39,544 bases of DNA from Tannerellaceae bacterium (GCA_031285925.1 JAITVG010000066.1:1-39544); one strand, 5' to 3'; numbered from the stretch's first letter, positions 23,941 to 32,944 are shown. The notes: a model not told the origin generated them from the letters alone. A program made the numbers and translations.

Positions 23941-25146
23941 ATGAAAAATAAAGAAAAGAAAGGTGCTTATTTAGCTTCTCCTTCCCTTTTGGGAAAAGTA
24001 ATTATAGCGATTATCGGAGGTATTGTTTTCGGCCTGTTCCTGCCGGAGGCTGTTGCCCGCGTGTTTGTTACCTTCAATTCGCTGTTCGGCAACTTCCTTT
24101 CCTTTGTAATCCCGCTGATCATTCTGGGACTGGTGGCACCGGCAATTGGCGACTTGGGGAAAGGTGCCGGCAAACTGCTTGCCGTTACAGCCCTGATCGC
24201 TTACGGCTCGACGCTGTTCTCCGGATTCTTTACGTATTTCAGTTGCTCGGCCGTTTTCCCGCAGCTTATTACGCCAAGCGCGGAGCTGACGGCGATTGAC
24301 AACCCGGAGGATTTCATGCTGACGCCCTACTTCACGGTAGGAATGCCTCCCCTGATGGATGTGATGAGCGCACTGATCCTGTCTTTTACCATCGGCCTTG
24401 GGTTGTCTTCGATCAGCGGCACGAGCTTGCGCGACGGGTTCAACGACTTTAAGAATATTATCATCAAAGTGATCGAGGCCGTGATCATACCGCTGCTGCC
24501 GCTGCACATCTTCGGCATCTTCCTGAACATGACCGTGAGCGGACAGGTTGCCGGTATTATTTCGATGTTCGTCAAGGTGATCCTCGTCATATTCGTGCTC
24601 CACATTCTGCTTTTGCTTCTGCAGTTCTTCATTGCGGGAAGCGTGAGCGGAAAGAATCCTTTTCGTTTGCTGCGGAACATGCTTCCGGCTTATGCCACCG
24701 CACTGGGCACACAGTCTTCTGCCGCCACAATCCCCGTCACATTGAAGCAGGTACTAAAAAACGGAGTAAGCGAAAACATTGCAGTCTTCACCATCCCGCT
24801 CTGCGCCACGATCCATCTGGCAGGCAGCACGATGAAGATCGTAGCCTGCGCAATGGCGATCATGATCATGGCCGGCGAGCCTGTTTCAGCGGTTCAATAC
24901 GGAGGATTTATCCTGATGCTTGGCATCGCGATGGTAGCTGCTCCGGGCGTTCCCGGCGGAGCGATCATGGCGGCGCTGGGAATCCTGCACAGCATGCTCG
25001 GGTTCAATGAAACATTGCAGGCGCTTATGATCGCGCTTTACATCGCGATGGACAGTTTCGGCACGGCCTGTAACGTGACGGGCGACGGAGCTATTGCCGT
25101 GATCGTGGACAGGATTGCGGGGAATAAACGGCAAGATGCCGGGTGA
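23941..25146 (+). CDS. Dicarboxylate/amino acid:cation symporter (DAACS family)
   Basis: The 401-aa inner-membrane transporter belongs to the sodium-dependent glutamate/serine/dicarboxylate family. Landmarks are SFVIPLIILGLVAPAIGDLGKGAGKL, the serine-rich re-entrant hairpin ATALGTQSSAATIPVTLKQV (about 254-273), the second hairpin region MVAAPGVPGGAIMAALGIL, and the substrate/cation motif TACNVTGDGAIAVIVDRI near the C-terminus. Length is normal. It could carry glutamate, aspartate, serine/threonine (SstT-like) or dicarboxylates. It may share transcripts with the antiporter upstream, since both depend on sodium, but the repeat array between them could separate expression. Confidence 0.93.
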   Translation: MKNKEKKGAYLASPSLLGKVIIAIIGGIVFGLFLPEAVARVFVTFNSLFGNFLSFVIPLIILGLVAPAIGDLGKGAGKLLAVTALIAYGSTLFSGFFTYFSCSAVFPQLITPSAELTAIDNPEDFMLTPYFTVGMPPLMDVMSALILSFTIGLGLSSISGTSLRDGFNDFKNIIIKVIEAVIIPLLPLHIFGIFLNMTVSGQVAGIISMFVKVILVIFVLHILLLLLQFFIAGSVSGKNPFRLLRNMLPAYATALGTQSSAATIPVTLKQVLKNGVSENIAVFTIPLCATIHLAGSTMKIVACAMAIMIMAGEPVSAVQYGGFILMLGIAMVAAPGVPGGAIMAALGILHSMLGFNETLQALMIALYIAMDSFGTACNVTGDGAIAVIVDRIAGNKRQDAG

Positions 25147-25163
25147 ATGCTATTGTATATATT

Positions 25164-25943
25164 TCACTCCGCTTCAAAAAGCTTCAGTGTCAGGTCTGTG
25201 CCGTCCCATTCAAGGTAGGAAAAGATAGTCATCCAGTCGCCTGCGATTAATATCCGGGACGAACGGTCAAGCGTACGGTCTAACAGGATGTGGCGGTGGC
25301 CGAAGAGGAAAAAGTGAATGTCGGGATGTGTTTTCAGGTATTCTTCGGCGAAGCAGACTAAGTATTCCGCTTCTTCTTCCGCATCTCCTTCTCTTTCATA
25401 TTGCGTTTCATTTTTCCTTATGCCGCTCGTCCTGCTGCTATGCGACCAGCGCGTGGCAAAACCGAAAGTCCATCGGGGATGGATGCCGGCGTAAAGCCAC
25501 TGACAAAAGCGGTTGCGGAATATCTTACGCAAAAGCCGGAAAGTCCAACTCCGGTTGTCCACCTCATCGCCGTGAGCCAGAAAGAATCTTTTGCCTGAAA
25601 TGTCTATCGTGAGCGGTTCGCGGTGGACAGTTGCTCCGATCTCTTTGGGGAGATAGTCGAACATCCAGATGTCGTGATTGCCGATGAATATATGGATTTC
25701 GATACCTGCATCCGACAATTCCGCAAGTTTCCCCAGAAAACGCACATGTCCTTTGGGTACAACATATTTGTATTCATACCAGTAGTCGAAGATATCGCCG
25801 AGAAACCATACAGCCGAAGCATCCGCCTTGACCATATCGAGCCAGCGCACCAACTTCTTCTCTATGGCTAAAGGATCATCGTGGAAGCGAGCACCCAGGT
25901 GGGCGTCGGAAATGAAATATACTTTCTTCGCAGGCTTTTCCAT
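25164..25943 (-). CDS. lpxH: UDP-2,3-diacylglucosamine diphosphatase
   Basis: The 259-aa cytoplasmic/membrane-associated enzyme releases UMP to form lipid X in lipid A synthesis. All metallophosphoesterase motifs are visible: FISDAHLG, FLGDIFDYW, IGNHDIWM, FLAHGDEVD and LFGHRHI. An Arg- and Trp-rich central insert (FRNRFCQWLYAGIHPRW) is the usual LpxH lid region. The gene begins 12 bp after the MIP18/SufT-like gene on the same strand, so the two are probably cotranscribed. It converges on the symporter gene with a 17-bp gap. Confidence 0.93.
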   Translation of the reverse strand: MEKPAKKVYFISDAHLGARFHDDPLAIEKKLVRWLDMVKADASAVWFLGDIFDYWYEYKYVVPKGHVRFLGKLAELSDAGIEIHIFIGNHDIWMFDYLPKEIGATVHREPLTIDISGKRFFLAHGDEVDNRSWTFRLLRKIFRNRFCQWLYAGIHPRWTFGFATRWSHSSRTSGIRKNETQYEREGDAEEEAEYLVCFAEEYLKTHPDIHFFLFGHRHILLDRTLDRSSRILIAGDWMTIFSYLEWDGTDLTLKLFEAE

Positions 25944-25955
25944 CCGGCTTGTATT

Positions 25956-26273
25956 TTAGAGAAAACCAAGTTCGAGTTTAGCTTCTTCCGTCATCATATC
26001 CTTGTTCCATTCCGGCTCGAACACCAGATTAATACCTACGCTTTTCACTCCTTCTACCGATTCTACCTTCATTCGCACGTCTTCCATAATAAAATCGGCC
26101 GCAGGACAATTGGGGGCTGTCAGCGTCATGTCGATCCTTACGTTCTTATCCTCGTCCACGTCTACCTTGTAGATCAGTCCCAGATCGTAGACATTAACCG
26201 GTATTTCGGGATCGTATACTGTTTTCAGCATGACGACAATCGCTTCTTCCGTATGGAGAAATTCGTTATTCAT
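25956..26273 (-). CDS. MIP18/DUF59-family iron-sulfur assembly protein (SufT-like)
   Basis: The 105-aa cytoplasmic protein matches the DUF59/MIP18 family: VYDPEIPVNVYDLGLIY (about 19-35) and the cysteine loop LTAPNCPAADFIMEDV (about 51-66), which contains the conserved reactive Cys of the family. Members help mature iron-sulfur proteins. It forms a two-gene unit with lpxH. A -7 box TATATTTG lies upstream on the minus strand (26295-26302). The interval 26303-26489 contains no gene I can support. Confidence 0.9.
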   Translation of the reverse strand: MNNEFLHTEEAIVVMLKTVYDPEIPVNVYDLGLIYKVDVDEDKNVRIDMTLTAPNCPAADFIMEDVRMKVESVEGVKSVGINLVFEPEWNKDMMTEEAKLELGFL

Positions 26274-26294
26274 AATCTATTTAATTGTTTGCGG

Positions 26295-26302
26295 CAAATA
26301 TA
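26295..26302 (-). promoter_or_regulatory. -7 box of the sufT-like/lpxH unit
   Basis: CAAATATA on the plus strand reads TATATTTG on the minus strand, matching TAnnTTTG, 22 bp before the start codon. Confidence 0.5.
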
Positions 26303-26489
26303 CATCTATTTTGGATCATAAGCGAGATAAAAAGAAACACGGTTATGTGAGAATAAACAATAGATTGGTACATGTTCCCGATTATTTAATGAAGAGGATA
26401 CGGGATATTTTTCCATAATAGGGAAAAACGACTAACTTTACGGGGTGTTATTATATATATAGAAGAAAACCTGATTAAACAAGTTTTGC

Positions 26490-27089
26490 ATGAAGAAGAG
26501 CAGTTTATTATTGGCAGGAGGAACAGTGCTGGTTGCCGGTGCTGTCGCAGGATGGTATATGCGCAGGACGATTCCGCGGAAAGCCATTGCGGTTAATCCG
26601 TTTGAGATCGACCGTTTTTTGGGTAAATGGTACGAAGTAGCCCGGCTGGACTACAAGTTCGACCGGAATATCATAAACACATCCATAGATTTTTCATTGA
26701 AACCCAACGGTAATTTACGTGTGGTGAAGCGCTGGTACAATTACTATCGGAAGAGGAGGGAGATCAACATCGGAATGGCAAAGTTTGCCGGCGATTCCCA
26801 CGAAGGAAAGATGTTGCTTTCTTTCCGGAAGCTAATATATTTCGGGTATAATGTGATCGGAATAGATGCCGATTACCGGTACGCACTGGTTGCAGGCGAA
26901 GACCTTCGCCACTTGTGGCTGCTTTCGCGTGAACATGCTATCCCTGAAAATATCCGGAGATCATTTATCCATAAGGCAAGTTTGATAGGTTTTGACATTT
27001 CCAAATTGATATGGGTAGACCAAAACGAGGCTCCGGATATTCAAAGTCCCATGATCGAATATACGCAAATAGACCAGGACATGGCCTGA
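26490..27089 (+). CDS. Lipocalin family protein (Blc-like)
   Basis: The 199-aa protein has an N-terminal hydrophobic segment (SSLLLAGGTVLVAGAVAGWYMRR, about 3-25) that anchors it in the membrane or acts as an uncleaved signal. The lipocalin signature DRFLGKWYEVARLDYKFDRN (about 42-61) is clear, followed by the beta-barrel and YALVAGEDLRHLWLLSRE, which corresponds to the second conserved lipocalin region. Bacterial lipocalins bind fatty acids or lysophospholipids. A TAACTTTA box at 26433-26440 is a weak promoter candidate. It converges on the carboxypeptidase gene. Confidence 0.9.
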   Translation: MKKSSLLLAGGTVLVAGAVAGWYMRRTIPRKAIAVNPFEIDRFLGKWYEVARLDYKFDRNIINTSIDFSLKPNGNLRVVKRWYNYYRKRREINIGMAKFAGDSHEGKMLLSFRKLIYFGYNVIGIDADYRYALVAGEDLRHLWLLSREHAIPENIRRSFIHKASLIGFDISKLIWVDQNEAPDIQSPMIEYTQIDQDMA

Positions 27090-27153
27090 AAAACGATTTC
27101 GAATATTTTTCCGCAAGGAAGTTTTAGTTTTTTCTGTTTTTTTTTGTTTTCAT

Positions 27154-28053
27154 TTAGTCGGGTGTGTGGTTGCCGATCAACTTTTGATCGATGCCGCACA
27201 CCCATTCTTTTATAATGCTCAGGTGTCCGGCGGCTCTGTCGCCCTTGAATCCCGTAATGTCTTCTTTTCCGACTTTCCGTAGATAATGTTCCAGCATCGG
27301 CCGGGCGACGGGGCGATAACTCCAGTGCCATTTTTCTTCGCAATATCCTTTCGGGCGATTTTCGTCCTGTACCGTATACGGCTGAAAGAACCCGTAAAGA
27401 TGAGCATTTGCACTTAGCCAGTTATATAGTTTTTCCCCTTCTGCGGTTTCAAAATAGGACAGATTAAAACTGTTCAAGTCGATGTCGGTTCCCCAGTGAT
27501 GGCGTGATGTGCCGGGCATGGAACGATATTGCAATACAAAACGCGCCTTTTCCGTTTCGTCGGCAAAGCTATATTCCGTGCGCGGATTATTCCATCGAAG
27601 TTCCCATTCGCAAACCTGCTCCACGAAAGTCCTGTGTCCGGAAGTGACAATCAGCCTAACGCCATCGGTGAGGGCAGCCTCATACATTTTTATATATGCC
27701 TCATAAACCGGTTTTAAAAGATAAATATTCCGTTCCGTATGCTCTTCGGTTAGTTTTGCAAACAAATGATGGGTGCTGCGATTTATTTTCCCCATCAAAA
27801 AGTCTTTCGTAATCGAATCTTCCAGCCAGTACCGGAATTTTTTGCTTTCAAGGTAACGTTTACGGGCTTCTTCGGAAATTTCTTCTCCGACATTATAATT
27901 CTCCGGGGATATTGTGCCTGAGGCGGGCAAGTTGTCAGGCAGACCTTCAGCGGCCGGCGGCGGCGTACCATGAGGCCGAAACCCCAACAGACAACCTGCG
28001 GCTGCAAACAGGATAAATAAAAACAGAGTAATCAGACTCTTATGTTTTCCCAT
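27154..28053 (-). CDS. M15-family D-alanyl-D-alanine carboxypeptidase (VanY-like)
   Basis: The 299-aa protein has a lipoprotein-type signal (LFLFILFAAAGC, Cys near 21), so it works in the periplasm on peptidoglycan. The zinc site is visible: SRHHWGTDIDLN (His and Asp ligands, about 184-195) and CEEKWHWSYRP (catalytic Glu and third ligand His, about 241-251). The preceding VTSGHRTFVEQVCEWELRW carries the substrate-binding SGHRT motif. A long N-terminal linker (30-100) precedes the enzyme domain. It lies downstream of lptB on the same strand, after 60 bp with a strong hairpin. Confidence 0.92.
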   Translation of the reverse strand: MGKHKSLITLFLFILFAAAGCLLGFRPHGTPPPAAEGLPDNLPASGTISPENYNVGEEISEEARKRYLESKKFRYWLEDSITKDFLMGKINRSTHHLFAKLTEEHTERNIYLLKPVYEAYIKMYEAALTDGVRLIVTSGHRTFVEQVCEWELRWNNPRTEYSFADETEKARFVLQYRSMPGTSRHHWGTDIDLNSFNLSYFETAEGEKLYNWLSANAHLYGFFQPYTVQDENRPKGYCEEKWHWSYRPVARPMLEHYLRKVGKEDITGFKGDRAAGHLSIIKEWVCGIDQKLIGNHTPD

Positions 28054-28062
28054 GATAATATG

Positions 28063-28104
28063 AGAAGTTGTTTAAATTTTCCACAGAAAATTTAAACAAC
28101 TTCT
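28063..28104. terminator. 18-bp perfect inverted repeat between lptB and the M15 gene
   Basis: Arms 28063-28080 and 28087-28104 are perfectly complementary over 18 bp with a six-base loop. It starts ten bases past the lptB stop. The arms themselves are T/A-rich (AAATTTT at the top of the stem), but no U-run follows on the minus strand. It may be a terminator, an attenuator or a processing site. Confidence 0.75.
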
Positions 28105-28113
28105 AAAAATGAT

Positions 28114-28866
28114 TTACAAATCCTTTTTCCTCAACACGAAATCTTTTCCGAGATACTTCTCGCGCACAATATCGTTTTCGGCCAACTGTTGCGCGGTTCC
28201 CTGGAACAGGACTTTCCCTTCAAACAGGAGATAAGCCCGGTCGCAAATACTCAATGTTTCGTACACGTTATGGTCGGTAATCAGGATTCCTATATTCTTG
28301 TGCCTCAACCGTGCCACGATCGTCTGAATATCCTGTACGGCGATGGGGTCTACGCCGGCAAACGGTTCGTCAAGCATAATAAATTTTGGATCGATAGCCA
28401 GGCAGCGGGCGATCTCCGCGCGCCGGCGTTCGCCTCCTGAAAGTTGGTCACCCAAATTCTTCCGCACTTTCTGCAAACCAAATTCACCGATAAGGCTTTC
28501 CAGTTTATCCTTCTGATAGTCCGTTGGCCTGTCCGTCATTTCCAGAACGGAGCGTATGTTGTCTTCCACGGTCATTTTCCGAAAGATGGAAGCTTCCTGT
28601 GCAAGGTAGCCAATGCCGTTGCGCGCCCGTTTATATACGGGAAACTTCGTGATCTCCATATCGTTCAGGAATATTTTGCCTTCATTGGGCGTGATCAATC
28701 CGACAGCCATATAGAAAGTAGTCGTCTTTCCCGCCCCGTTAGGTCCGAGAAGCCCGACAATCTCCCCTTGCTGCACATTGATCGACACGTGATTCACCAC
28801 CGTACGGGTTCTGTACTTCTTTACAAGGTCTTCCGTGCGAAGCACCATCTTTTCTTCTTCTTCCAT
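28114..28866 (-). CDS. lptB: LPS export ABC transporter ATP-binding protein
   Basis: The protein is 250 aa from ATG 28866; a GTG nine bases upstream and an ATG at 28848 after a purine-rich tract are alternatives. It powers lipopolysaccharide extraction from the inner membrane with LptFG. ABC motifs are complete: Walker [15 protein letters not shown]-loop [17 protein letters not shown], signature [16 protein letters not shown], Walker [14 protein letters not shown], and H-loop [11 protein letters not shown]. The LptB-specific [10 protein letters not shown] and DHNV sequences separate it from other ABC ATPases. A -7 box TAAGTTTG lies at 28904-28911. Confidence 0.95.
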   Translation of the reverse strand: MEEEEKMVLRTEDLVKKYRTRTVVNHVSINVQQGEIVGLLGPNGAGKTTTFYMAVGLITPNEGKIFLNDMEITKFPVYKRARNGIGYLAQEASIFRKMTVEDNIRSVLEMTDRPTDYQKDKLESLIGEFGLQKVRKNLGDQLSGGERRRAEIARCLAIDPKFIMLDEPFAGVDPIAVQDIQTIVARLRHKNIGILITDHNVYETLSICDRAYLLFEGKVLFQGTAQQLAENDIVREKYLGKDFVLRKKDL

Positions 28867-28903
28867 AAGTGCCACTTGTTACTTAGTCGCTTTTTTTACA
28901 TCG

Positions 28904-28911
28904 CAAACTTA
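28904..28911 (-). promoter_or_regulatory. lptB -7 promoter box
   Basis: CAAACTTA on the plus strand reads TAAGTTTG on the minus strand, then CG, matching the TAnnTTTG consensus. It is about 38 bp before the chosen lptB start. Confidence 0.55.
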
Positions 28912-28920
28912 CATAAAAAC

Positions 28921-28940
28921 AGTTTCTTAATTAAGAAGCT
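28921..28940 (-). terminator. Hairpin terminator after the FimB-like gene
   Basis: TTCTTAATTAAGAA (28924-28937) is a perfect palindrome, extended to 28921-28940 with one G-U pair. On the minus strand it is followed by ACTGTTTTTATG, so it can terminate the fimbrillin-like gene just upstream of the lptB promoter. Confidence 0.6.
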
Positions 28941-29016
28941 AAGTGAAATTTTTTCCTGACTACCCGCAGGCAGCGCTGTGCCCCCATGCGGTTATGAAGA
29001 TTATGCCCCCTGTGCA

Positions 29017-29949
29017 TCAATCCGGCAATTCATTCTCTATCGTTTCATCCCACTCCCCGCCTTCATCGATTACAATGGTAAAGTCGTTGTCCGATTGGGA
29101 AGGATTATAGAGCATTGTCTTGTATCGTATGATCTTGTTTACAATCGGCTGTATGTTTTCCACCGTACGTTCGCGAAGCGTATTGCCTTCCGTGTCGGTC
29201 GTTTGCAGTTTAGCACTCAACGATATTCCGCCTTCGGGCACAAAAGTATAAAAAGCATGAGGAATACCCCTTTCCCCTGCATGTTCGGTCAGCGGATAGG
29301 TAAAAAGAGGAACGTTGCCTTCCGCAACTACGCCGTGCCCGGTCGATAAGTCCAGTATACAAGGGTATTTATCCAACTGTATCGTAAAATCCTTTGCCCC
29401 TTTGGGAACGATATCCGTCGAAACAAATTCTGTTTTGTTCACAACGCGATACAGGGTTACCGTTTCTTCAATCCGATCGCCGGCTTCTATTTCCAGCGGG
29501 AAAGTGTAATGGAAAGTGTCCGTTACGCGGTCGAATACCATACGATTGCCCGCCAACTCCGTGGAAGAAGCATTGTGGGCAACCACTATAAACGTATACC
29601 CTCCGCGGGGCAGTTGATCCGAAATCTGTCCGAAATCCACATCCTCTCGCGTGAAAGTAGTGTTTCGGCAGGGAACGCTTTCCCCGTCTTTATATACAAT
29701 ATATTCTATTGCGGAGCAAAGCGCCTCCGGCGATCCGTCGTTTTCCTCTCCTCCGGCGGAGGATGGTTCGGAAATATTCAGCGGAGGTATGCCGCGGGTT
29801 GGGGAAAAAGGGAGCACCTCTTCCTCCAAATGCAGTGAAAACTTTACCGGAAACATTTCTTCCTCCGGAATTTCTGTCCTTCGTTCGGTGGGATTACAGC
29901 TAAATAGAAGCGGAATAATCATCCATACCATGCAGTTTGCCAATTTCAT
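29017..29949 (-). CDS. FimB/Mfa2-type fimbrillin-anchor lipoprotein
   Basis: The protein is about 310 aa from ATG 29949, chosen because it opens a lipoprotein signal (MKLANCMVWMIIPLLFSC, Cys 18); the longer frame upstream is not signal-like. Two Ig-like beta-sandwich domains follow, with the features of the FimB/Mfa2 family: EYIVYKDGE, LPRGGYTFIVVAHNA, the middle VVNKTEFVST segment, and a C-terminal YKTMLYNPSQSDNDFTIVIDEGGEWDE strand. These proteins anchor or cap type V pili at the surface. No other pilus gene is next to it, so a separate surface role is possible. Confidence 0.75.
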   Translation of the reverse strand: MKLANCMVWMIIPLLFSCNPTERRTEIPEEEMFPVKFSLHLEEEVLPFSPTRGIPPLNISEPSSAGGEENDGSPEALCSAIEYIVYKDGESVPCRNTTFTREDVDFGQISDQLPRGGYTFIVVAHNASSTELAGNRMVFDRVTDTFHYTFPLEIEAGDRIEETVTLYRVVNKTEFVSTDIVPKGAKDFTIQLDKYPCILDLSTGHGVVAEGNVPLFTYPLTEHAGERGIPHAFYTFVPEGGISLSAKLQTTDTEGNTLRERTVENIQPIVNKIIRYKTMLYNPSQSDNDFTIVIDEGGEWDETIENELPD

Positions 29950-30054
29950 AGCCGGTTTTTTTAGATTTATAATAATTTTGCCGTGAAGAAAAGGTTTATT
30001 TTGGAATTTAGAAAATATTAAGCGAAAAAAAGGCAATCCGAAGTTTTTTTCTTA

Positions 30055-30062
30055 TAGTTTTG
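30055..30062 (+). promoter_or_regulatory. -7 box of the sugar isomerase/epimerase gene
   Basis: TAGTTTTG matches TAnnTTTG, 77 bp before the start codon. The -33 region is not clear. Confidence 0.45.
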
Positions 30063-30139
30063 TAGAGATACTATATATTTTAACCCGGATCGGGCGAATT
30101 TAACTTTTTGTCCGCTCCTCTAATACCTAAATAATTATT

Positions 30140-31132
30140 ATGGCACGTCCTGTAACATTGTACTCCCTTCAGTGGGGTGATTTGTCTTTAGAAACTGTTT
30201 GTGCGAAAGCAAAGGAATTCGGATACGACGGTATTGAACTCGGTCTTCCGGATCATTTGGATGTTCGCGAAACTGATCCTGCCTATTATCAAAGGATCAA
30301 AGGCCTGTTGGCCGAATATGGAATGCAGCTTCACGCCGTATCGTCGCACCTTGTCGGACAGGCGGTGTGCGACCGTATAGACGAACGGCATCAAGGTATC
30401 CTCCCCGCTTATATCTGGGGCGACGGCGATCCGGAAGGTGTTCACTTGCGGGCAGCGGAAGAACTGATCCGCACGGCCAAAGCAGCCAAAGCGTTGGGGG
30501 TAAACACGGTTGTGGGCTTTACCGGCAGCCCGATTTGGCACCTGCTTTATTCGTTTCCTCCTGTTTCGCAAGCCATGATCGACGACGGATATGCGGAGTT
30601 TGCCCGCCGTTTTATTCCTATTCTCGACGAATTTCAGCAATTGGGCGTCCGCTTTGCTCTTGAAGTGCATCCCACGGAGATTGCATTCGACACTTTCTCC
30701 GCCCGCCGTGCACTGGAAGCCCTGGATTATCATCCGGCATTCGGCTTCAATTACGACCCAAGCCATCTGGGCTATCAGGGCGTCGATTATGTTGATTTCA
30801 TTTATCAGTTCCCTGACCGCATCTTCCATGTGCACATGAAAGACGTTTACTGGAGTGACATCCCCCGCCAGGTCGGCGTATTCGGCGGACATGTTCCTTT
30901 CGGCGATCCCCGCCGTTTCTGGAACTTCCGCAGCGTGGGACGCGGAAAAATAAACTTTGAAGAGATTATCCGTGCGCTGAACTCTGTCGGCTATCAAGGC
31001 GCTCTTTCCATCGAATGGGAAGACAGCGCGATGGATCGCGAACATGGTGCCCGCGAATCATGTGCATTCACCAAGCGCATCGACTTCCAACCCTCGGCAC
31101 ACGCATTCGATGCGTTCTTTTCAAAGGAGTAA
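30140..31132 (+). CDS. Sugar phosphate isomerase/epimerase family (xylose-isomerase-like TIM barrel)
   Basis: The 330-aa cytoplasmic protein is an AP-endonuclease-2-fold TIM barrel. Metal ligands can be seen: FALEVHPTE (Glu about 178), FNYDPSHL (Asp about 213), [10 protein letters not shown] (His about 236) and [14 protein letters not shown] (Glu about 301). The N-terminus [30 protein letters not shown] is typical. Family members isomerise or epimerise sugars and polyols, and the exact substrate is unknown. The gene is monocistronic and converges on the DUF4143 ATPase gene. Confidence 0.9.
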   Translation: MARPVTLYSLQWGDLSLETVCAKAKEFGYDGIELGLPDHLDVRETDPAYYQRIKGLLAEYGMQLHAVSSHLVGQAVCDRIDERHQGILPAYIWGDGDPEGVHLRAAEELIRTAKAAKALGVNTVVGFTGSPIWHLLYSFPPVSQAMIDDGYAEFARRFIPILDEFQQLGVRFALEVHPTEIAFDTFSARRALEALDYHPAFGFNYDPSHLGYQGVDYVDFIYQFPDRIFHVHMKDVYWSDIPRQVGVFGGHVPFGDPRRFWNFRSVGRGKINFEEIIRALNSVGYQGALSIEWEDSAMDREHGARESCAFTKRIDFQPSAHAFDAFFSKE

Positions 31133-31171
31133 GAACACGGGGATAATTAGGATAATTATGCAAAAGGCCGA

Positions 31172-32416
31172 TTAAATCCCCAGCGAAGCAATAGATATGA
31201 CATTTATCCCATCCGGCCGGGTATAGCTTATACCCGTGCCGGTGATGATGTTGAGCGATTTCGGTGCGGACAATTTATCCGTATCGACCACCGAAGCGAA
31301 TTTGAGTAGATTTGCTGCCGCCTCGTTAATCTGTCCGATGCCCAACTTGATTTCGAAAGCGCTCCAGTCGCCGTTGTATTTCTGTACGATGGCATCGACT
31401 TCCAGATTATTCGTGTCGTGATAGTGATACACCTTTGCCTCGCACGCTTGCCCATAGACTCTCAACTCGTGCACTACCAGCGATTCAAACAGGAATCCCG
31501 TGTATTTCATATCAGCCAACAACGACTCTTTCGTCGCTCCGAGCGCGGCAACAGCCAAGCAGACATCGGTAAAGTGGCGTTTGGGTGTTTTCCGTAAAGA
31601 AACCGAAGAACGCAGATGGGCATTCCATGCCGGCTGGTCTTCCACGATCATCAGGCGTTCAAGCGCTCCGAGATAATCGTATATCGTCGGGCGCGAAATT
31701 CCGGTATCAGCCGTGAAAGTAGTGATCTCGGCAAGGGTAGCCGTGTTGCGTGCCAGCGAACGCAGCAAGGCACGGACTTTTACCGGGTCGCGCTTCACTT
31801 CGGGAACACGGCTGATATCGACTTCGGCCAGCAGATCAACATAAGCCTGATTCAAGTCTATTGCCGAACGCAGTTTTTTACCGACCAAGGTCGGGAAGCC
31901 ACCGGTAATAATCCGCTCCACGATCTGTTCTACATCTACCGGCGCATCGTCTATGTCGATCTTTGCACCGCGAAACAAGCCTTCCAAACTGATCTTTCCG
32001 GTTGAAAAACCCAATTCCTGCCACGACATGGTGCGCATATCGAGTTTTGTGAAACGCCCGGCACCGGAGTGCATCTTTATGTCGGATTCCGATTTACCGG
32101 GGGTTGCAGAGCCTGTCAGTATGAACTGTTCCGGCAACTTGCGGCGATCGACTTCATGGCGTACGTAGTTCCAAATATCGGGTTGTACCTGCCATTCGTC
32201 GATCAATCGAGGGGTTTGGCCGAGCAACAGACGCTGCGGGGCTGCATTCATCAGGGCGGCCACTTGCGGGTCTTGATCCATCTGCAAAATACTGCGGGCA
32301 AATTGCCCGGCAGACTCGGTTTTTCCGCACGCCTTAGGGCCACGGATGAGTATTGCGCCTGAGGATTCAAGTTTGCGTTTCAGTTCCGCATCGGTTATTC
32401 TCGGAATATATGCCAT
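31172..32416 (-). CDS. P-loop ATPase with DUF4143 domain
   Basis: The 414-aa protein has an AAA-like N-terminal domain with Walker A IRGPKACGKTES (about 24-35), Walker B RLIDEWQ and sensor-like FILTGSATPG. Then come a winged-helix segment (ISRPTIYDYLGALERLMIVEDQPAW) and a C-terminal DUF4143 domain whose NNLEVDAIVQ...WSAFEIKLG resembles a PDDEXK nuclease core (E-V-D ... E-I-K). Such proteins are common in gut Bacteroidales and have no settled role; links to defence, toxin-antitoxin or plasmid functions have been proposed. Its promoter lies under a seven-unit 23-bp array. It stands alone. Confidence 0.92.
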   Translation of the reverse strand: MAYIPRITDAELKRKLESSGAILIRGPKACGKTESAGQFARSILQMDQDPQVAALMNAAPQRLLLGQTPRLIDEWQVQPDIWNYVRHEVDRRKLPEQFILTGSATPGKSESDIKMHSGAGRFTKLDMRTMSWQELGFSTGKISLEGLFRGAKIDIDDAPVDVEQIVERIITGGFPTLVGKKLRSAIDLNQAYVDLLAEVDISRVPEVKRDPVKVRALLRSLARNTATLAEITTFTADTGISRPTIYDYLGALERLMIVEDQPAWNAHLRSSVSLRKTPKRHFTDVCLAVAALGATKESLLADMKYTGFLFESLVVHELRVYGQACEAKVYHYHDTNNLEVDAIVQKYNGDWSAFEIKLGIGQINEAAANLLKFASVVDTDKLSAPKSLNIITGTGISYTRPDGINVISIASLGI

Positions 32417-32439
32417 CGGTGTATCGTGTATTGTTTCGA

Positions 32440-32447
32440 CAAAGGTA
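32440..32447 (-). promoter_or_regulatory. -7 box of the DUF4143 ATPase gene
   Basis: CAAAGGTA on the plus strand reads TACCTTTG on the minus strand, 24 bp before the start codon, giving a leader of about 15-20 nt. The -33 position falls inside the first unit of the 23-bp array. Confidence 0.7.
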
Positions 32448-32458
32448 ATAACTTATTT

Positions 32459-32619
32459 TACATATTTCAGCGTTTTCACTTTACATATTTCGGGCATTTC
32501 ATTTTACATATTTCGGGGTTTTCACTTTACATATTTCGGGCATTTCACTTTACATATTTCGGGGTTTTCATTTTACATATTTCAGGTATTTCATTTTACA
32601 TATTTCGGATTTTCCGGTA
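32459..32619. repeat. Seven-unit tandem array at exact 23-bp period, core TACATATTTC
   Basis: The ten-base core TACATATTTC starts at 32459, 32482, 32505, 32528, 32551, 32574 and 32597, with every interval exactly 23 bp. All seven cores are identical. The 13-bp remainder alternates between two forms, (G)GGCATTTCA.TT and (G)GGGTTTTCA.TT, and the outermost unit is degenerate. The array begins 11 bp upstream of the ATPase -7 box, so the first unit covers the -33 region. A stray TACATATTTTC lies at 33123-33133. This looks like an iteron or multi-site operator array. Confidence 0.9.
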
Positions 32620-32944
32620 GAGCATTCAATTTCTTAAATACGACTTTGGATTGGTTTCCATGTTTCGCGTTATAAATTTTTCACAAATAAGGCATCCTGA
32701 TAGCCTTCTCGTCATACCTGTTTTTTGAGCCCAAAATACCGCCGTATTTTCGCCGACAAGGAAAAAATTTTGCACGGAGGCCGTTTCTGAGAGGTCTAAA
32801 TCGGCATAATGAAATCATATACAGTAGTTTAAGAGCTAAATTTGGGTTCGGAATTTTCTGCGTTTTAGAGAGAAAATGTTAAGCGAATGTTAAAATAATG
32901 GTAGATATAGCTGTTTTTAAAAACTACGGTAGTTTTTCGATTTT

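Noticed and set aside
26230..26418. Possible 62-aa protein upstream of the lipocalin gene
   Set aside because: Its start overlaps the SufT-like gene antisense and the promoter of that gene. The basic C-terminal half (DKKKHGYVRINNRLV) is curious, but no start signal or family supports it.
32459..32619. CRISPR array
   Set aside because: The repeat core is only 10 bp and the 13-bp spacers are near-copies of each other, with no cas genes. The same reasoning excludes the 22-bp array.
32346..32675. Plus-strand frame of 109 aa with repeated HFTYFG-like words
   Set aside because: It is the 23-bp array read in shifting frames and overlaps the ATPase start; there is no ribosome site.
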